NCBI RefSeq assembly: GCF_044547355.1
Contig: NZ_JBIUAG010000029.1
Span: 62,001-126,000 of the forward strand
Source of the DNA: Kutzneria sp044547355
GTDB taxonomy: Bacteria; Actinomycetota; Actinomycetes; Mycobacteriales; Pseudonocardiaceae
Reading direction: 5' to 3'
Length of the DNA: 64,000 bases
In this document: piece after piece, positions 40,222-50,257 of the stretch
Numbering within the stretch: position 1 is the first letter of the stretch
Layout of the letters: each line of letters begins with the position of its first letter
Program-made: the position numbers and the translations under genes
The notes under the pieces: generated by a model
The model's database searches: none
The model's input: the letters and a program-made list of their open reading frames with translations, nothing else
What the model was told of the DNA's origin: nothing

Positions 40222-43200
40222 ATGAGTCTTCAGATTCCCCCGGATCTCGATTGGCTGGTGAAGATCACCGCTGGTCAGGGGTGGCCGAAGGGTGACGAGG
40301 ACAGGATGCGGGCCCTCGGTCGTGAGTGGAAGGCGTTCGCCGGACAGCTCAGTGGTGTCACTGGTGAGTTCGAGCCGGTGTTCCGGCAGGTGATGGACAA
40401 CATCAGCGGGCAGCCGGCTGAGCAGTTCGGGAAGTTTGTCACGCAGATGCATCAGCAGTTGCCGGCGTTGGGCGAGGCCGGTGAGCAGTTGGCGGAGCTG
40501 TCTTCGAAGACGGCGCAGCAGTTGGAGTATTCCAAGTACATGATCATCGCGCAGTCGGCGTTGCTGGCGGCGGAGATCGCGTGGTGTGTGGCGAATGCGC
40601 CGTTGACGGCTGGTGGCACGATGGCGTTGGTCCCGGGGCTGATCGCGGCCAGTCGGTTGACTGTGATGCAGATCTTGAAGCGGTTGGCGATGGCGGTGTT
40701 GTTCGGTGTGGTCTCGCAGTTCGGGTTGGACGTCGCGGTGCAGGCGATTATGGCGATCAAGGCCAAGCTCAAGGGTGATGATTTCTCGTGGAATTGGCAG
40801 AACACCCTTGGCATGGTTGAGATGGGCGCGATCGGTGGCGCGATCGGCGGGGGTCTGCATTTGGGTATGAACAAGCTGCGGCCGGAGGGTTTCGGGGACA
40901 CGTTCTCGGGCATGATGATCAACGGCGGCATTACCGGGGTGACCGTCACGGGTATCAGCAACGTGATGAACAAGGATGACGGCAGTCTGGGGTATGGTCT
41001 CACGTCGGGTCTGGCGGGCGCGATCGGTTCTGGGGGTGGGCGGCGCGGTCATGGCGGTGGTGTGCCGAAGATGGGTGAGATCCATGTCGGTGATGTTGAC
41101 AAGGTCCACTTCGATGCCTCGGACCTCAGCCAGGACGTGCCGCCCGCGTATGAGCTGGGCGACGGCCCGAACTCCGATCCTGCCGCGGCGCCGTCGTACC
41201 GGCGTGGCGACTATGAGGGTCTTCCCGGGCTGGATGGCGTCTCGAATCAGATGCCGACGCCGCGGCCGGTGGGTGTGGGAGACTCGGGCGAGGGCAGGGG
41301 AGATCCGTTCGCCACGAACCTCACCCCGGTCGGCGATCGCAGCGGCATGCCGGTGGGGCCGCCGCCGGGGCTGTCGAGCAGCCGGCCGGGCGACGCGTCT
41401 ACGCCCGGTGTGCACGGGGAGGCACCGCGTCCGCAGACGGAGCAAGAGGCGCCGACTCCGGCACGGCTGTCGATGCCGACGGCGCAGCCGCATTCGCCTA
41501 CGCTGCAAGCTGCTGCGGATTCCGTGCGGTTGTCGATGCCGACGGCGCAGCCGCATTCGCCTACGCAGCAAGGTGCTTCGGGCTCCGTGCGGTTGCCGGT
41601 GCCGGGCGAGCAGCCTCATCCCCATGCTTACCAAGATGCTCCAGCGTCGGTGCCGGGTGGACATCTCGGCCCGATCGAGCGCAGCAGTGACCGATCTGTC
41701 GAGCAGTCCAACACCCTGGCGCACCACGAAGTGCCGACGCGGGTGGTGCGGCCGGATGACCTGCCCAATGCGCAGGCCGTTCCGACTCCGCTCGAGTCAC
41801 ACCACGGTGTCCCGCAGGACCGGCCGTCTACCAACGACGTCCGCAACGCGACCGGCGGCGACAAGCCGACCGCCGCGCCGGCCCCCACGCGGACCACCAC
41901 GCAGCAACCGATCTCCGTGCAGACGCACGGCAGCGTGGAGAAGCCGCCGGTGGCCGACGCGCCCAGGATCGCCACGGATCGCGGCGCGCCGGTCCAGCAC
42001 CAGCCGGCCCAGTTCGAGCCGGTGTCACCAGGGGAACCGGTGGTTCGGTCGAACGAACCGCAGCTGCCGGCCGCGAGCCGCGAGCCGCAACCCGACGCCC
42101 ACGTGGCCGTCGGCGATCATCGGCCCGCGCAGGTGATCGACCAGCTTGATCTTCGGCTCGGCGCGTCCAGCGAGCTCCTTGGCCAGCCCGGCCATTACCT
42201 GCCGAAGCTGCCGTCGGAGAAGGTGCTCGGGAAGATGCGTCCGGAGCGGCGGGATGAGCTGGAGCAGCGGCACGAAGAGCGCGAAGCGGAGTACACCAGG
42301 CTGAAGGCCGACGTTGCCGAGTTGCACGTCGAGGAGGAGGTTCTGCCGGTCCTCGGCGGAGCCGGCGACGTCCGTCTGGCGAGCGTGGGTCCCGATCTGG
42401 CAGATGATGTCCGCCTCGGGACGCAGGGCCTCCGGGACGGCCAGCCGCTGGCGCCGAACGGGGGCAGGACCGACGCCGATGCCCCGGTGCAGCAGCAGTT
42501 CCGCGAACATCATGACCAACGCCTCGCGACGCCGTCGGCGCCGCCGTTCGGATCGCACCGCCCTGACGACGAAATCCGGCTCACGAACGAGGGGCCGACG
42601 ACCGATGACAGGGGCCATGCAGGACCGGAGGCGCGCGAGGTTGAACACGAGCCAACGGCCCAGCCTGCCACGCGCGGTGGCGTGGACGAGCGCGTCCCGA
42701 CGAAGAACGTCGCCGACGACGAGTCGTGGCGCCACGCAGTCGACCGGCCCCACGACTGGTTCGAGCCGGATCATCCGTTCCGCCCGGAGCAGTGGGAGCA
42801 TCTGCGCCGGGACGACCTTTCGCGCCGAGTCCACACCGAAATTGTGGACGTGAAGAATTCAAGTCGAGTGGATGAGCGTGGTCGTCTGCATGTTGACAGC
42901 TATACCGGCCTGGTGCGCTATGACCTGCGTCGCATCGAGGTGACACCGGGGCGTTTTGTGCAGGAGTACACGGTCAAGCTGCGCCTGACGGGCGAAGACG
43001 CACACATTGCAAAGGCGAAACGAGACGTCACCGCAGCCGTGAACGAGCTGTTCAACAAGGGAAACCGGCTGCCGTCTGGCGATCAGTTCCATGTGCGGCT
43101 GGAGTTCGTCGAGAACCGCTCAGAGGCGCACACCGAGGTGAGCGTCGGTATACGCGAAACCGACCAGCGCCATTGGGCGGTCAACGAGCATCCACACAAG

Positions 43201-46200
43201 CTCGCACATGAGGTGTTGCACTTCCTGGGACCCGGTGACGAAGGGAATGACCCTGCCCGTGTGTTCCTGGACGATGCCAGCAAGTCCGCGGTTGTCGACG
43301 ACAACGGTGTGCTCGGTGGTGGGGTTGGCGGCGATGTCGTCGAGTTGAAGCCGCGGAACCTGTGGTATGTGGAGCGGGTCGCGCGGGATCAGGTGGCAGT
43401 GCCTGACACTCGGCTGGGTCACTCCTACGACGGTGTGAATCTGGGCCGGGAGAACCCGCGTGTCGAGCATGGTGATGCGGCTGTCGAACTGAACACGCGT
43501 CCCGCGCCGCGCCGTCGTGAGGAAATACGGTATATCGACAGCGCGGATTATCAAATCGCAAGCCGGGGTGGCGATGCGTTTCAAAGATATGAGGACTTGG
43601 ATATCGCTCGCCATGGCGGATTTCCGGAGCGTCGGCCGGTTCATCGCATCTTTGCCGAGGATCAACCTGTGCTGCGGGTGTCGTCGGACAATAGTATTGC
43701 GATCAATGCAGGCCCGGGCGAGATTCGTGAGGTCTATGCGCTTCGGTCTCTGGCGGACGAGGCGAACCGGCGGCTCAGGTTGGCGGGCAGCAAGGTGGAG
43801 CTCGTACCAGATGCGAATCATCAGATTCGCATCGGCGATAGTCGCATTCTGTACAAAGTTGTTCCGGTGTTCAGCGGGAAAACGCCGGACATCTGTCGGG
43901 ACTTTGCGGCTGAGGTGCTTGGTGGCCAGCCGGATCACCTGATCTTCCGTCGCGGCCCTGAGGCCGTCGAGGTGGCGGCGTCGGCCGACGCGCCGATGGA
44001 GGTGACGGGTGTGCACAAGTTTGCCCAGCAGGTCGCTACGGCGGTAATGGTGTCCGGGATCGACGATCTGAATCCACGCTGGGCTGCGAAGATAGTGGCA
44101 GGGGACCGGCGGCCTACGGCGCAGGTGGGGCGCCACGGGTTGCCATCGGGCGCGGAGTATGGCTCTCTCCTTAGTTCCGACGATATCAATCATGAGACGA
44201 TGGAACGCGCGGTTCGAAAGCTCGGTATCAACGAGCATGCCGAGCCGAAAATCGGCGAGGCTTACATGATCAGCTCGATTCCAACCGCTGATCAGCTCGG
44301 AAATCCCGCTTATAATGAGAATCATGCGCGCGCCGGTGGGCTCGGCACGGTCTTCGGCTATCACTTCGGTGCCGTTGTGCTCACCAGTGCGGACGGCCGC
44401 ACCCATGTAACCATCGAGAACTACCGTAGAAGTGCGGTCTTCGACGCTCTTATCAGCGACGCTGTGACGAAAACCTTGGAAAAGAACTGGGAAAAAATCG
44501 ACCGCGTCGTCCGTGAACTTGATGAAGCGGTGAGGGCGGCTCCACATGGTACGCCGGATCGTAGTCGAGCACAGCAGAAGCTGAACCTTGCGCGCGCCCT
44601 TGCCACAATGAAGGCCCATGACGGAAACCGCGACTTGCCTGCCTATGGAAATGCGGCCAGGGCTGCCGAGCTTGCCATGGGATCACTCGCCAGAATTGTT
44701 CAGCCGGGCGATCTGTGGAGCTTTCACATGTACCAGCCCGGCGGCGGTCTCAGCTTCCACGAGAACTGGGGCATGGTAAATACGAGCGCTAATCAAGCTG
44801 CAAGTATAGTTAATCCCTTGACTGTCGTCGCGGTCGGTGGGCACGGCGGGCGAAGCGTTGTCAAAATCTCATTCGAGAAAAACTCCGTCACGTTCCCGAA
44901 TACGGGGAGAATCGGCATTACGCGAATGGCGAACGCTCTCGCTCGAGATATGCTATGGCGGCGGGAAAACAGGCTCGACTACGAACGGGTCGAGATTACC
45001 GGGCATAATCCGGGCCTCAAACATTTGCCCGATGTCAAAAATATGGGCCTTCGTCGCGCCGAGGCGGTCGCGGTCGAATTGCGGACCGCATTGGACGCCG
45101 AATTGCTTCGGCTCCAAGGTCATGGCGGCATTGTGGCGGCGCGTGACGCCAACATCAGTGTGACGTCCAAGGGGAACGATCTCTCCGACTTCGACCAAGG
45201 CACGGTCAGCGTGGTCTCGGTGCCGGCCAACGTGCGTCGCCAGTCGGTGTCGGTCTACCGGCGGGAGCGCTTTGACGACACCCCCCAAGCCGGTCCTCCG
45301 CCGACCGACGCCCCTGTCACCCAAGGTGACCGTGGTGGAGTGCGAGGGCTGTTGCAGCGGTTCCGTGGGCGGAGTGCGAGTACTTCGCAGCAACCTGAGC
45401 CGGTTCCGTCTCGTCGGTCCGACGTGGAGAGGCCGACTATGTCCTCCGGGGGCCGGGTGCGGGCGGAGTCGCATGGTGTGTTCGGTTCCGGCGAGGCCGA
45501 GCGTCAGGTCGGCGGTTCGTCGTCTCGGTCGCGTCGGCCGGAGCAGGTGCCGGCGACCGACGCGCCGGTTGAGCAGCCGGGGCACGGCGGGATGCTCGCG
45601 TTCATGCGGCGCAACCGTGGGCGGAGTGCGAGTACTTCGCAGCAACCTGAGCCGGTACCGTCTCGTCGGTCCGACGTGGAGAGGCCGACTATGTCCTCCG
45701 GGGGCCGGGTGCGGGCGGAGTCGCATGGTGTGTTCGGTTCCGGCGAGGCCGAGCGTCGAACCGGCGGTTCGTCGTCTCGGTCGCATCAGCCGGAGCGAGG
45801 GCATTTCCCCCCGCGTCAGTCGTTCGATCTGGGGGGCCAGCCAGTGACCGATGCGCCGGCTCGGCGGGACGGGCGCGACAGGTCCGTCGTCTCCAGCCAT
45901 CGGCAGGGTGGGCGACGCGCGAGTACCTCCCAGCGGCCCGACCAGGAGCCGTTGTACCGGGGGCAGATGGATAGGCCCGGAACGTCTGGGTCGGGGACGG
46001 GCCTGAATATCAGCAGTTCCGCTGAAGCGGCGCGTTACGCGGCGGAACGGGCCGCACGTTCGTCGTCCCGACAGCAGGATTCCGCCACACGAAGGCGTCA
46101 TGCCGGCAGCCGCAACGATGCGCCGCCAAGCCGTCCGGCGCCGGTGCGCGATGAGTCCGACGGCTCGTCGGACGAGCTGCTACGAGATGTCCGGCAGGAC

Positions 46201-49200
46201 TCCGCCGACCACCCAGCCACTCCCGCGGCGCGTGGCTACGGCACCGCCGGGCACGACCCGATGAAACCTGTGCTCGACGACGAGTCGTGGCGGCACAGCG
46301 ATGATCCGGCGCCGGACTGGTTCAAGCCCGATGAGGAGCCGCTGCACCCGACGGACTGGGAAAGCCTGCGTCGCGACGACCTGGCACGTACGGTGCACAC
46401 CGAGATCGCTGACGTGAAGACGTCCAGCTCGATTGCCGAGGGCGGGCAACATCGGTTCGAGCGGTACGCCGGTCTGGTGCGCTACGACCTGCGTCGGATC
46501 GAGGTTTCGACGGGCCGGTTCGTCCAGGAGTACACGGTGAAGTTGCACGTGGTCGGTGATCCGGTGCACGTGGAGAAGGCGAAGCGGGACGCCACCGCGG
46601 CCGTGGACTCGTTGTTGAACCAGGGCAACCGGCTGCCCTCGGGTGATCAGTTCCATGTGCGGCTGGAGTTCCCGGAATCGGCGAAGGAAGCGCACGCCAC
46701 GGTGCGTGTCGGCGAACACTCGACCGACCAGACTCACTGGAATGCCGGCGAGAATCCGATCGTGTTGGCCCACGAGGTGCTCCACTACCTCGGCCCGGGT
46801 GATGAGAGCCTGGACCGGAGCCGAGTGTTCCTCGACAGCGAGCGAAAGTCGGCCGTCGTCAACGACCACAGCCTGCTGGGCAGCCTGAGTCGGCCCGACG
46901 AGGTGACACTCAAACCACGCCACCTGTGGTACGTGGAACGTGTGGCTCGTGACCAGGTCGCGGTGCCGGACAGCCGGCTCGGCCATGACTACGCGGGCTT
47001 GGATCTTGGCCGGCCGAACCCGCGCGTGGAGCACGAGTCCGACGAGACCATGTCGTCGCACGAATCCGACGACTCGAGCCGACACCCGCTCACGCGGTTG
47101 ACGCCTGTGCAGCGGCATGCGCTGTCCGTCGCCGCCGCGCGTGGTGCGCAGTTCCACGAGCAGAACAAGGCAGCGGCGATGGATCGGGTCCAGCGACTCA
47201 ACGAGGTGCATCGGACCACGTACCCGGTGGACGATCTGGAGCAGATGGGCCGCATCCTTGAGGCGGCGCATCATCATCTCCAGACCATGGAGCTGGTCCG
47301 GAACATCGATTTCGGCCGCGCGCCAACCGGCGCGCCCGGTGAGCCCGGTAGGCGCCCCCTCACCTGGGCCGAGTATCTGTCCGAGTACGAACGCTTCCCG
47401 ACGTTCTGGGAGACCGGGTACACCACCGGTACCCCGTTCCGCGCCGGCCGCGGCTGGGTGGAGGAGCAGCAGGGCTACGGCAGGGTGCTCAACCGGGTGG
47501 CCGGCGACCCGACCAGCCGCCGCGATCTGACCGGTGAGTTCGAGCCGACCTCGCCCGCCGACATGCCGCTCTATGGGGCGTTGCTGTCGCGGTTGCAGCA
47601 CGGCGGCGCCTACTCCTACGGCTCCAGTGTGCTGCATCTGAAGGAAGAGGTCCGCCAGCGCACCACCTACACCCCGCAGGACAGCGCCGCTTACGGGCCT
47701 GGCGGCGTGGAGGGCTACACCGACCACGCCCACCTCTACGGCTTGCTGGCGTACGGCCATGATCCGAACGTGCGGCTGACGCTCGGCGGCATCACTGGTT
47801 TCCGCTACGACCAGGAGATGCACGATGCCATCGTCCGCGACGGGCACGCCGCGGTGGGCCGCTATTACGAGGCGCAGATCCACGGCGGCATGTCCTGGCA
47901 CGACGTCGCCAAGGTCACGGTGAACTGGGGCGACCTGTACGGATCGCAGAGCAAGACCACCACCAAAGCCGAAGCCGAGGGCCAGGTGGCCTTCCTGCGC
48001 TCACTGGCCCATGAGCGTGGCTACGACCTCACGGTCGAGCTAGGCCGGGAGATCGGTGCGGACGATGGCCTGCACCGGGCCGAGTCCTCGCGCGCGTTGC
48101 AGTTGTTCGGCGCCGACCACGACGATCCGATCGACCGGAACACCATCGCCGCGCTGGACCGGCTGGCCAAGGACACGCCGTTCCCCAGCCGCGCGAACGA
48201 GCAGGAGATGCTGCTGCTGGCCGACCGCGCTGGCATCACGGGCGAACCGGACGACCAACGCCTGAGCGACCTGTTCCTTCGGGCACGCGGCCAGATCGAG
48301 GCCGGAGAGGGCATTGCCGGCGTTCGGGACGCCATCGGGCTGACCGAGCAGGAGCACCGCCGATCGCCGCGGGCCGCCCATGCCACCGGCCCGTCTCACG
48401 TCATCGCCCCACATGAGGACGTGATCGAGACCCGGCCGGCGCCGGGTCAGGCAGGCGACGCTACCCGGGAGCATTCGCCCGATGTCTTCGTCTCGGAAAG
48501 CCGTCATGGCAGGACGATGTTCGAGGCACGGCGGTTGGAGCTCGAGCCGGACCGCTGGCTGCGCGAGGCGACGCTGCGGGTCGCGATCCGCGACCACGAT
48601 GGCGGCCCGTTGCCCGACTCCATCTCCACGGACATATTCGGGCAGCTGCGGCGAGCGGTCGACGCGCGGTTCAACGACGGTGACTGGCTTGCCGACGGCG
48701 ACGAGTTCCGTTTGAACGTGGTGCACACCGACGATCCGTCGCAGGCCCACACCTCGGTGCTTCTCGGCGCCCACGGCAACCTGCCGCACGAGTTGGCCGA
48801 GCACGTCGGCGCGCTGCTCGGGCTCGATCGCCATGAGGACAACGCCTCTGCGCACGGCGAGCACATCGACGACGGGGATCGGGCGGTGATCGACGAATTG
48901 CGCGACATGCTGGCGGATGAGTCGACCGACGAGTTGGCAGCCGATCGGCGCCTCGACCATGTCCTGCTGGCTGACCGGACGGGCACGACGTCGTTGATGC
49001 GACGGATGATCGAGGCCGTTCACGATGAGGAGCAGCTGTTCGGGCTCGCCGACGCGCACGAGTACCCGAGCCTGGTGCTCACTGCCGTCGCGGAGCATGT
49101 GTTCGCGCCCCAAGAGGTGCCGGACTGGCGGGAACCGGTGGTCCCGTTGCGCAAGATCGACCAGGCGCGGGCGGAGGTGCCGGCCAGCCGCGTGCGCGGG

Positions 49201-50076
49201 CCGGTCGACTACCTCGTTCGTCGTATGGAGGTCATGCCGGGTGAGTGGGTGCATGAGGTGTCGCTGCACCTCCAGTTGCGCGACGAGCGCGGCACGTCGA
49301 GTCCGGAGGTCCTGGACGAGCGGTTCCGTGATCTCACCACGGGGGTTGCGGAGCGGTTCAACCAGGAGTTCCTGATGCCTGACGGGGAGCAGTTCCGTCT
49401 GAATGTGGTTCGTGTCGACCACGAGGCGGACGCGCACGCCGTGTTCGTGATCGGCGACGACGGTGAGCCACCGCTCGAGCTGGCGGACCGGGTCGGCGAC
49501 ACGCTCGGCCTGTTCACGCCCGGTGGTGTCACTGTCGACCAGCTCGCCGAGATCGAGAGCCGGCACCAGGCGGTGGCCCGTGCTCCGTACCCGCCGCAGG
49601 GGTGGCCGCCGCCGACGAGCGGGCTGACTGTCGCCGGCGGCGACTTGGCGCGAGATGACGCATCGCTGAGCGATGTCTATGTGCGGCAACCGATCCCGGA
49701 GCCCGTGGTCCCTGGCGCGACCGACACCGGCCGCGTCGTGCCCGGCGCCCCAGACCTGACGACGTTGGCCGCGATGATCACCGAGCATGACGGCCATCGG
49801 GAAACCGTCGACCTCGTGGTGAACATGCTCCAAGGCACCCTCGACAACACCCGGGTGGCCGAGGGCGAGCAGGCCGCGGGCCGGTTGGCCGCGGCGATAC
49901 CGGCGGCGTTGCGTGTGCTGGACAGCACCGGTGTGCTCGACCAGTACCTGGGCCAGGCGGGCGACGCCGTGACCGCCGGGCTGAGTCTTGTCCACGTGTT
50001 GGAGACGGTGGCCAGGAAGTGGGCGGTCGATGGCGAGCCGGCCGCAACCATGATGGCTAGGGCGTTCTTGTGGTAG
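40222..50076 (+). CDS. Giant multidomain polymorphic toxin-like protein (3284 aa)
   Basis: Residues 1-100 match the WXG100-like N-terminus of CpnT-type proteins (LDWLVKITAGQGWPKGDEDR); hydrophobic and Gly-rich segments follow to ~280, then a Pro-rich linker with three 21-aa repeats (~415-477). Metzincin-like domain A (830-1070) has H996-E-x-x-H1000-x-x-G-x-x-D; a ~500-aa region has a possible papain-like triad C1225, H1381, E1399; an OmpA-like domain lies at ~1590-1670; an Arg/Ser linker carries an 84-aa tandem repeat; metzincin-like domain B (2016-2257) has H2184/H2188; a DUF3626-like domain lies at ~2290-2607. Two decayed copies of the metzincin domain (~2753-2877, ~2991-3100) precede the C-terminus. 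GGAGG supports the start. Export by a type VII system is inferred from the N-terminus; no immunity gene is evident. Confidence 0.85.
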   Translation: MSLQIPPDLDWLVKITAGQGWPKGDEDRMRALGREWKAFAGQLSGVTGEFEPVFRQVMDNISGQPAEQFGKFVTQMHQQLPALGEAGEQLAELSSKTAQQLEYSKYMIIAQSALLAAEIAWCVANAPLTAGGTMALVPGLIAASRLTVMQILKRLAMAVLFGVVSQFGLDVAVQAIMAIKAKLKGDDFSWNWQNTLGMVEMGAIGGAIGGGLHLGMNKLRPEGFGDTFSGMMINGGITGVTVTGISNVMNKDDGSLGYGLTSGLAGAIGSGGGRRGHGGGVPKMGEIHVGDVDKVHFDASDLSQDVPPAYELGDGPNSDPAAAPSYRRGDYEGLPGLDGVSNQMPTPRPVGVGDSGEGRGDPFATNLTPVGDRSGMPVGPPPGLSSSRPGDASTPGVHGEAPRPQTEQEAPTPARLSMPTAQPHSPTLQAAADSVRLSMPTAQPHSPTQQGASGSVRLPVPGEQPHPHAYQDAPASVPGGHLGPIERSSDRSVEQSNTLAHHEVPTRVVRPDDLPNAQAVPTPLESHHGVPQDRPSTNDVRNATGGDKPTAAPAPTRTTTQQPISVQTHGSVEKPPVADAPRIATDRGAPVQHQPAQFEPVSPGEPVVRSNEPQLPAASREPQPDAHVAVGDHRPAQVIDQLDLRLGASSELLGQPGHYLPKLPSEKVLGKMRPERRDELEQRHEEREAEYTRLKADVAELHVEEEVLPVLGGAGDVRLASVGPDLADDVRLGTQGLRDGQPLAPNGGRTDADAPVQQQFREHHDQRLATPSAPPFGSHRPDDEIRLTNEGPTTDDRGHAGPEAREVEHEPTAQPATRGGVDERVPTKNVADDESWRHAVDRPHDWFEPDHPFRPEQWEHLRRDDLSRRVHTEIVDVKNSSRVDERGRLHVDSYTGLVRYDLRRIEVTPGRFVQEYTVKLRLTGEDAHIAKAKRDVTAAVNELFNKGNRLPSGDQFHVRLEFVENRSEAHTEVSVGIRETDQRHWAVNEHPHKLAHEVLHFLGPGDEGNDPARVFLDDASKSAVVDDNGVLGGGVGGDVVELKPRNLWYVERVARDQVAVPDTRLGHSYDGVNLGRENPRVEHGDAAVELNTRPAPRRREEIRYIDSADYQIASRGGDAFQRYEDLDIARHGGFPERRPVHRIFAEDQPVLRVSSDNSIAINAGPGEIREVYALRSLADEANRRLRLAGSKVELVPDANHQIRIGDSRILYKVVPVFSGKTPDICRDFAAEVLGGQPDHLIFRRGPEAVEVAASADAPMEVTGVHKFAQQVATAVMVSGIDDLNPRWAAKIVAGDRRPTAQVGRHGLPSGAEYGSLLSSDDINHETMERAVRKLGINEHAEPKIGEAYMISSIPTADQLGNPAYNENHARAGGLGTVFGYHFGAVVLTSADGRTHVTIENYRRSAVFDALISDAVTKTLEKNWEKIDRVVRELDEAVRAAPHGTPDRSRAQQKLNLARALATMKAHDGNRDLPAYGNAARAAELAMGSLARIVQPGDLWSFHMYQPGGGLSFHENWGMVNTSANQAASIVNPLTVVAVGGHGGRSVVKISFEKNSVTFPNTGRIGITRMANALARDMLWRRENRLDYERVEITGHNPGLKHLPDVKNMGLRRAEAVAVELRTALDAELLRLQGHGGIVAARDANISVTSKGNDLSDFDQGTVSVVSVPANVRRQSVSVYRRERFDDTPQAGPPPTDAPVTQGDRGGVRGLLQRFRGRSASTSQQPEPVPSRRSDVERPTMSSGGRVRAESHGVFGSGEAERQVGGSSSRSRRPEQVPATDAPVEQPGHGGMLAFMRRNRGRSASTSQQPEPVPSRRSDVERPTMSSGGRVRAESHGVFGSGEAERRTGGSSSRSHQPERGHFPPRQSFDLGGQPVTDAPARRDGRDRSVVSSHRQGGRRASTSQRPDQEPLYRGQMDRPGTSGSGTGLNISSSAEAARYAAERAARSSSRQQDSATRRRHAGSRNDAPPSRPAPVRDESDGSSDELLRDVRQDSADHPATPAARGYGTAGHDPMKPVLDDESWRHSDDPAPDWFKPDEEPLHPTDWESLRRDDLARTVHTEIADVKTSSSIAEGGQHRFERYAGLVRYDLRRIEVSTGRFVQEYTVKLHVVGDPVHVEKAKRDATAAVDSLLNQGNRLPSGDQFHVRLEFPESAKEAHATVRVGEHSTDQTHWNAGENPIVLAHEVLHYLGPGDESLDRSRVFLDSERKSAVVNDHSLLGSLSRPDEVTLKPRHLWYVERVARDQVAVPDSRLGHDYAGLDLGRPNPRVEHESDETMSSHESDDSSRHPLTRLTPVQRHALSVAAARGAQFHEQNKAAAMDRVQRLNEVHRTTYPVDDLEQMGRILEAAHHHLQTMELVRNIDFGRAPTGAPGEPGRRPLTWAEYLSEYERFPTFWETGYTTGTPFRAGRGWVEEQQGYGRVLNRVAGDPTSRRDLTGEFEPTSPADMPLYGALLSRLQHGGAYSYGSSVLHLKEEVRQRTTYTPQDSAAYGPGGVEGYTDHAHLYGLLAYGHDPNVRLTLGGITGFRYDQEMHDAIVRDGHAAVGRYYEAQIHGGMSWHDVAKVTVNWGDLYGSQSKTTTKAEAEGQVAFLRSLAHERGYDLTVELGREIGADDGLHRAESSRALQLFGADHDDPIDRNTIAALDRLAKDTPFPSRANEQEMLLLADRAGITGEPDDQRLSDLFLRARGQIEAGEGIAGVRDAIGLTEQEHRRSPRAAHATGPSHVIAPHEDVIETRPAPGQAGDATREHSPDVFVSESRHGRTMFEARRLELEPDRWLREATLRVAIRDHDGGPLPDSISTDIFGQLRRAVDARFNDGDWLADGDEFRLNVVHTDDPSQAHTSVLLGAHGNLPHELAEHVGALLGLDRHEDNASAHGEHIDDGDRAVIDELRDMLADESTDELAADRRLDHVLLADRTGTTSLMRRMIEAVHDEEQLFGLADAHEYPSLVLTAVAEHVFAPQEVPDWREPVVPLRKIDQARAEVPASRVRGPVDYLVRRMEVMPGEWVHEVSLHLQLRDERGTSSPEVLDERFRDLTTGVAERFNQEFLMPDGEQFRLNVVRVDHEADAHAVFVIGDDGEPPLELADRVGDTLGLFTPGGVTVDQLAEIESRHQAVARAPYPPQGWPPPTSGLTVAGGDLARDDASLSDVYVRQPIPEPVVPGATDTGRVVPGAPDLTTLAAMITEHDGHRETVDLVVNMLQGTLDNTRVAEGEQAAGRLAAAIPAALRVLDSTGVLDQYLGQAGDAVTAGLSLVHVLETVARKWAVDGEPAATMMARAFLW
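41464..41652 (+). repeat. Three 63-bp tandem repeats in the giant gene
   Basis: Units start at 41464, 41527 and 41590, each encoding 21 residues (RLSMPTAQPHSPT... in the first two, RLPVPGEQPHPHA... in the third). The first two are almost identical in DNA, the third has drifted. They lie in the Pro-rich linker. Confidence 0.9.
45363..45796 (+). repeat. Two ~180-bp direct repeats (252-bp period) in the giant gene
   Basis: 45363-45544 and 45615-45796 are nearly identical in DNA, with a 252-bp offset that keeps the reading frame (84 codons). They encode GRSASTSQQPEPVPSRRSDV and following Ser/Arg-rich sequence. Identity at silent positions points to a recent duplication. Confidence 0.9.
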
Positions 50077-50251
50077 TCGCCGCGGGATCGAAGGACGGAG
50101 TGTTGCCATCGAGCTCGAGACGGATGTGAAGGAATGGCGGCTCTATTGGCCTCTGGTTGCGCTGGAACCTGTGGGTGGTGTCGCCGTTCGATCGGTTGAA
50201 TTCTGACGCAGCGTTTTCGGTAGGCGGAACCGTTATTTTGTGCTGGAACTA
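50077..50251 (+). other. Short gap after the giant gene with a possible truncated ORF
   Basis: A frame over about 50099-50206 reads AIELETDVKEWRLYWPLVAL and on to a TGA at 50204-50206, with GTG as the only usual start (GTG AAG GAA). It resembles the beginning of a small soluble protein, at the place where an immunity gene would be expected, and stops just before an IS remnant. No family recognised, so treat it as a possible broken immunity gene. Confidence 0.25.
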
Positions 50252-50257
50252 CCGTGA
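50240..50257 (+). repeat. 18-bp direct repeat, left copy
   Basis: GTGCTGGAACTACCGTGA here recurs exactly at 54403-54420, in both cases followed a few bases on by GCGG. The two copies bracket the IS1182 remnant, P450, TetR and AraC genes and may be IS ends or a recombination footprint. Confidence 0.7.

Noticed and set aside
41464..41652. Possible CRISPR-like repeats
   Set aside because: The 63-bp units are contiguous, in frame and coding; no spacers and no cas genes.
39859..41727. 622-aa leftward ORF opposite the start of the giant gene
   Set aside because: His/Arg-rich translation without domains; the giant gene has a ribosome site and a recognisable N-terminus.
48040..50109. 689-aa leftward ORF opposite the end of the giant gene
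   Set aside because: No motif; the + strand keeps the repeated metzincin-like pattern in frame through this region.
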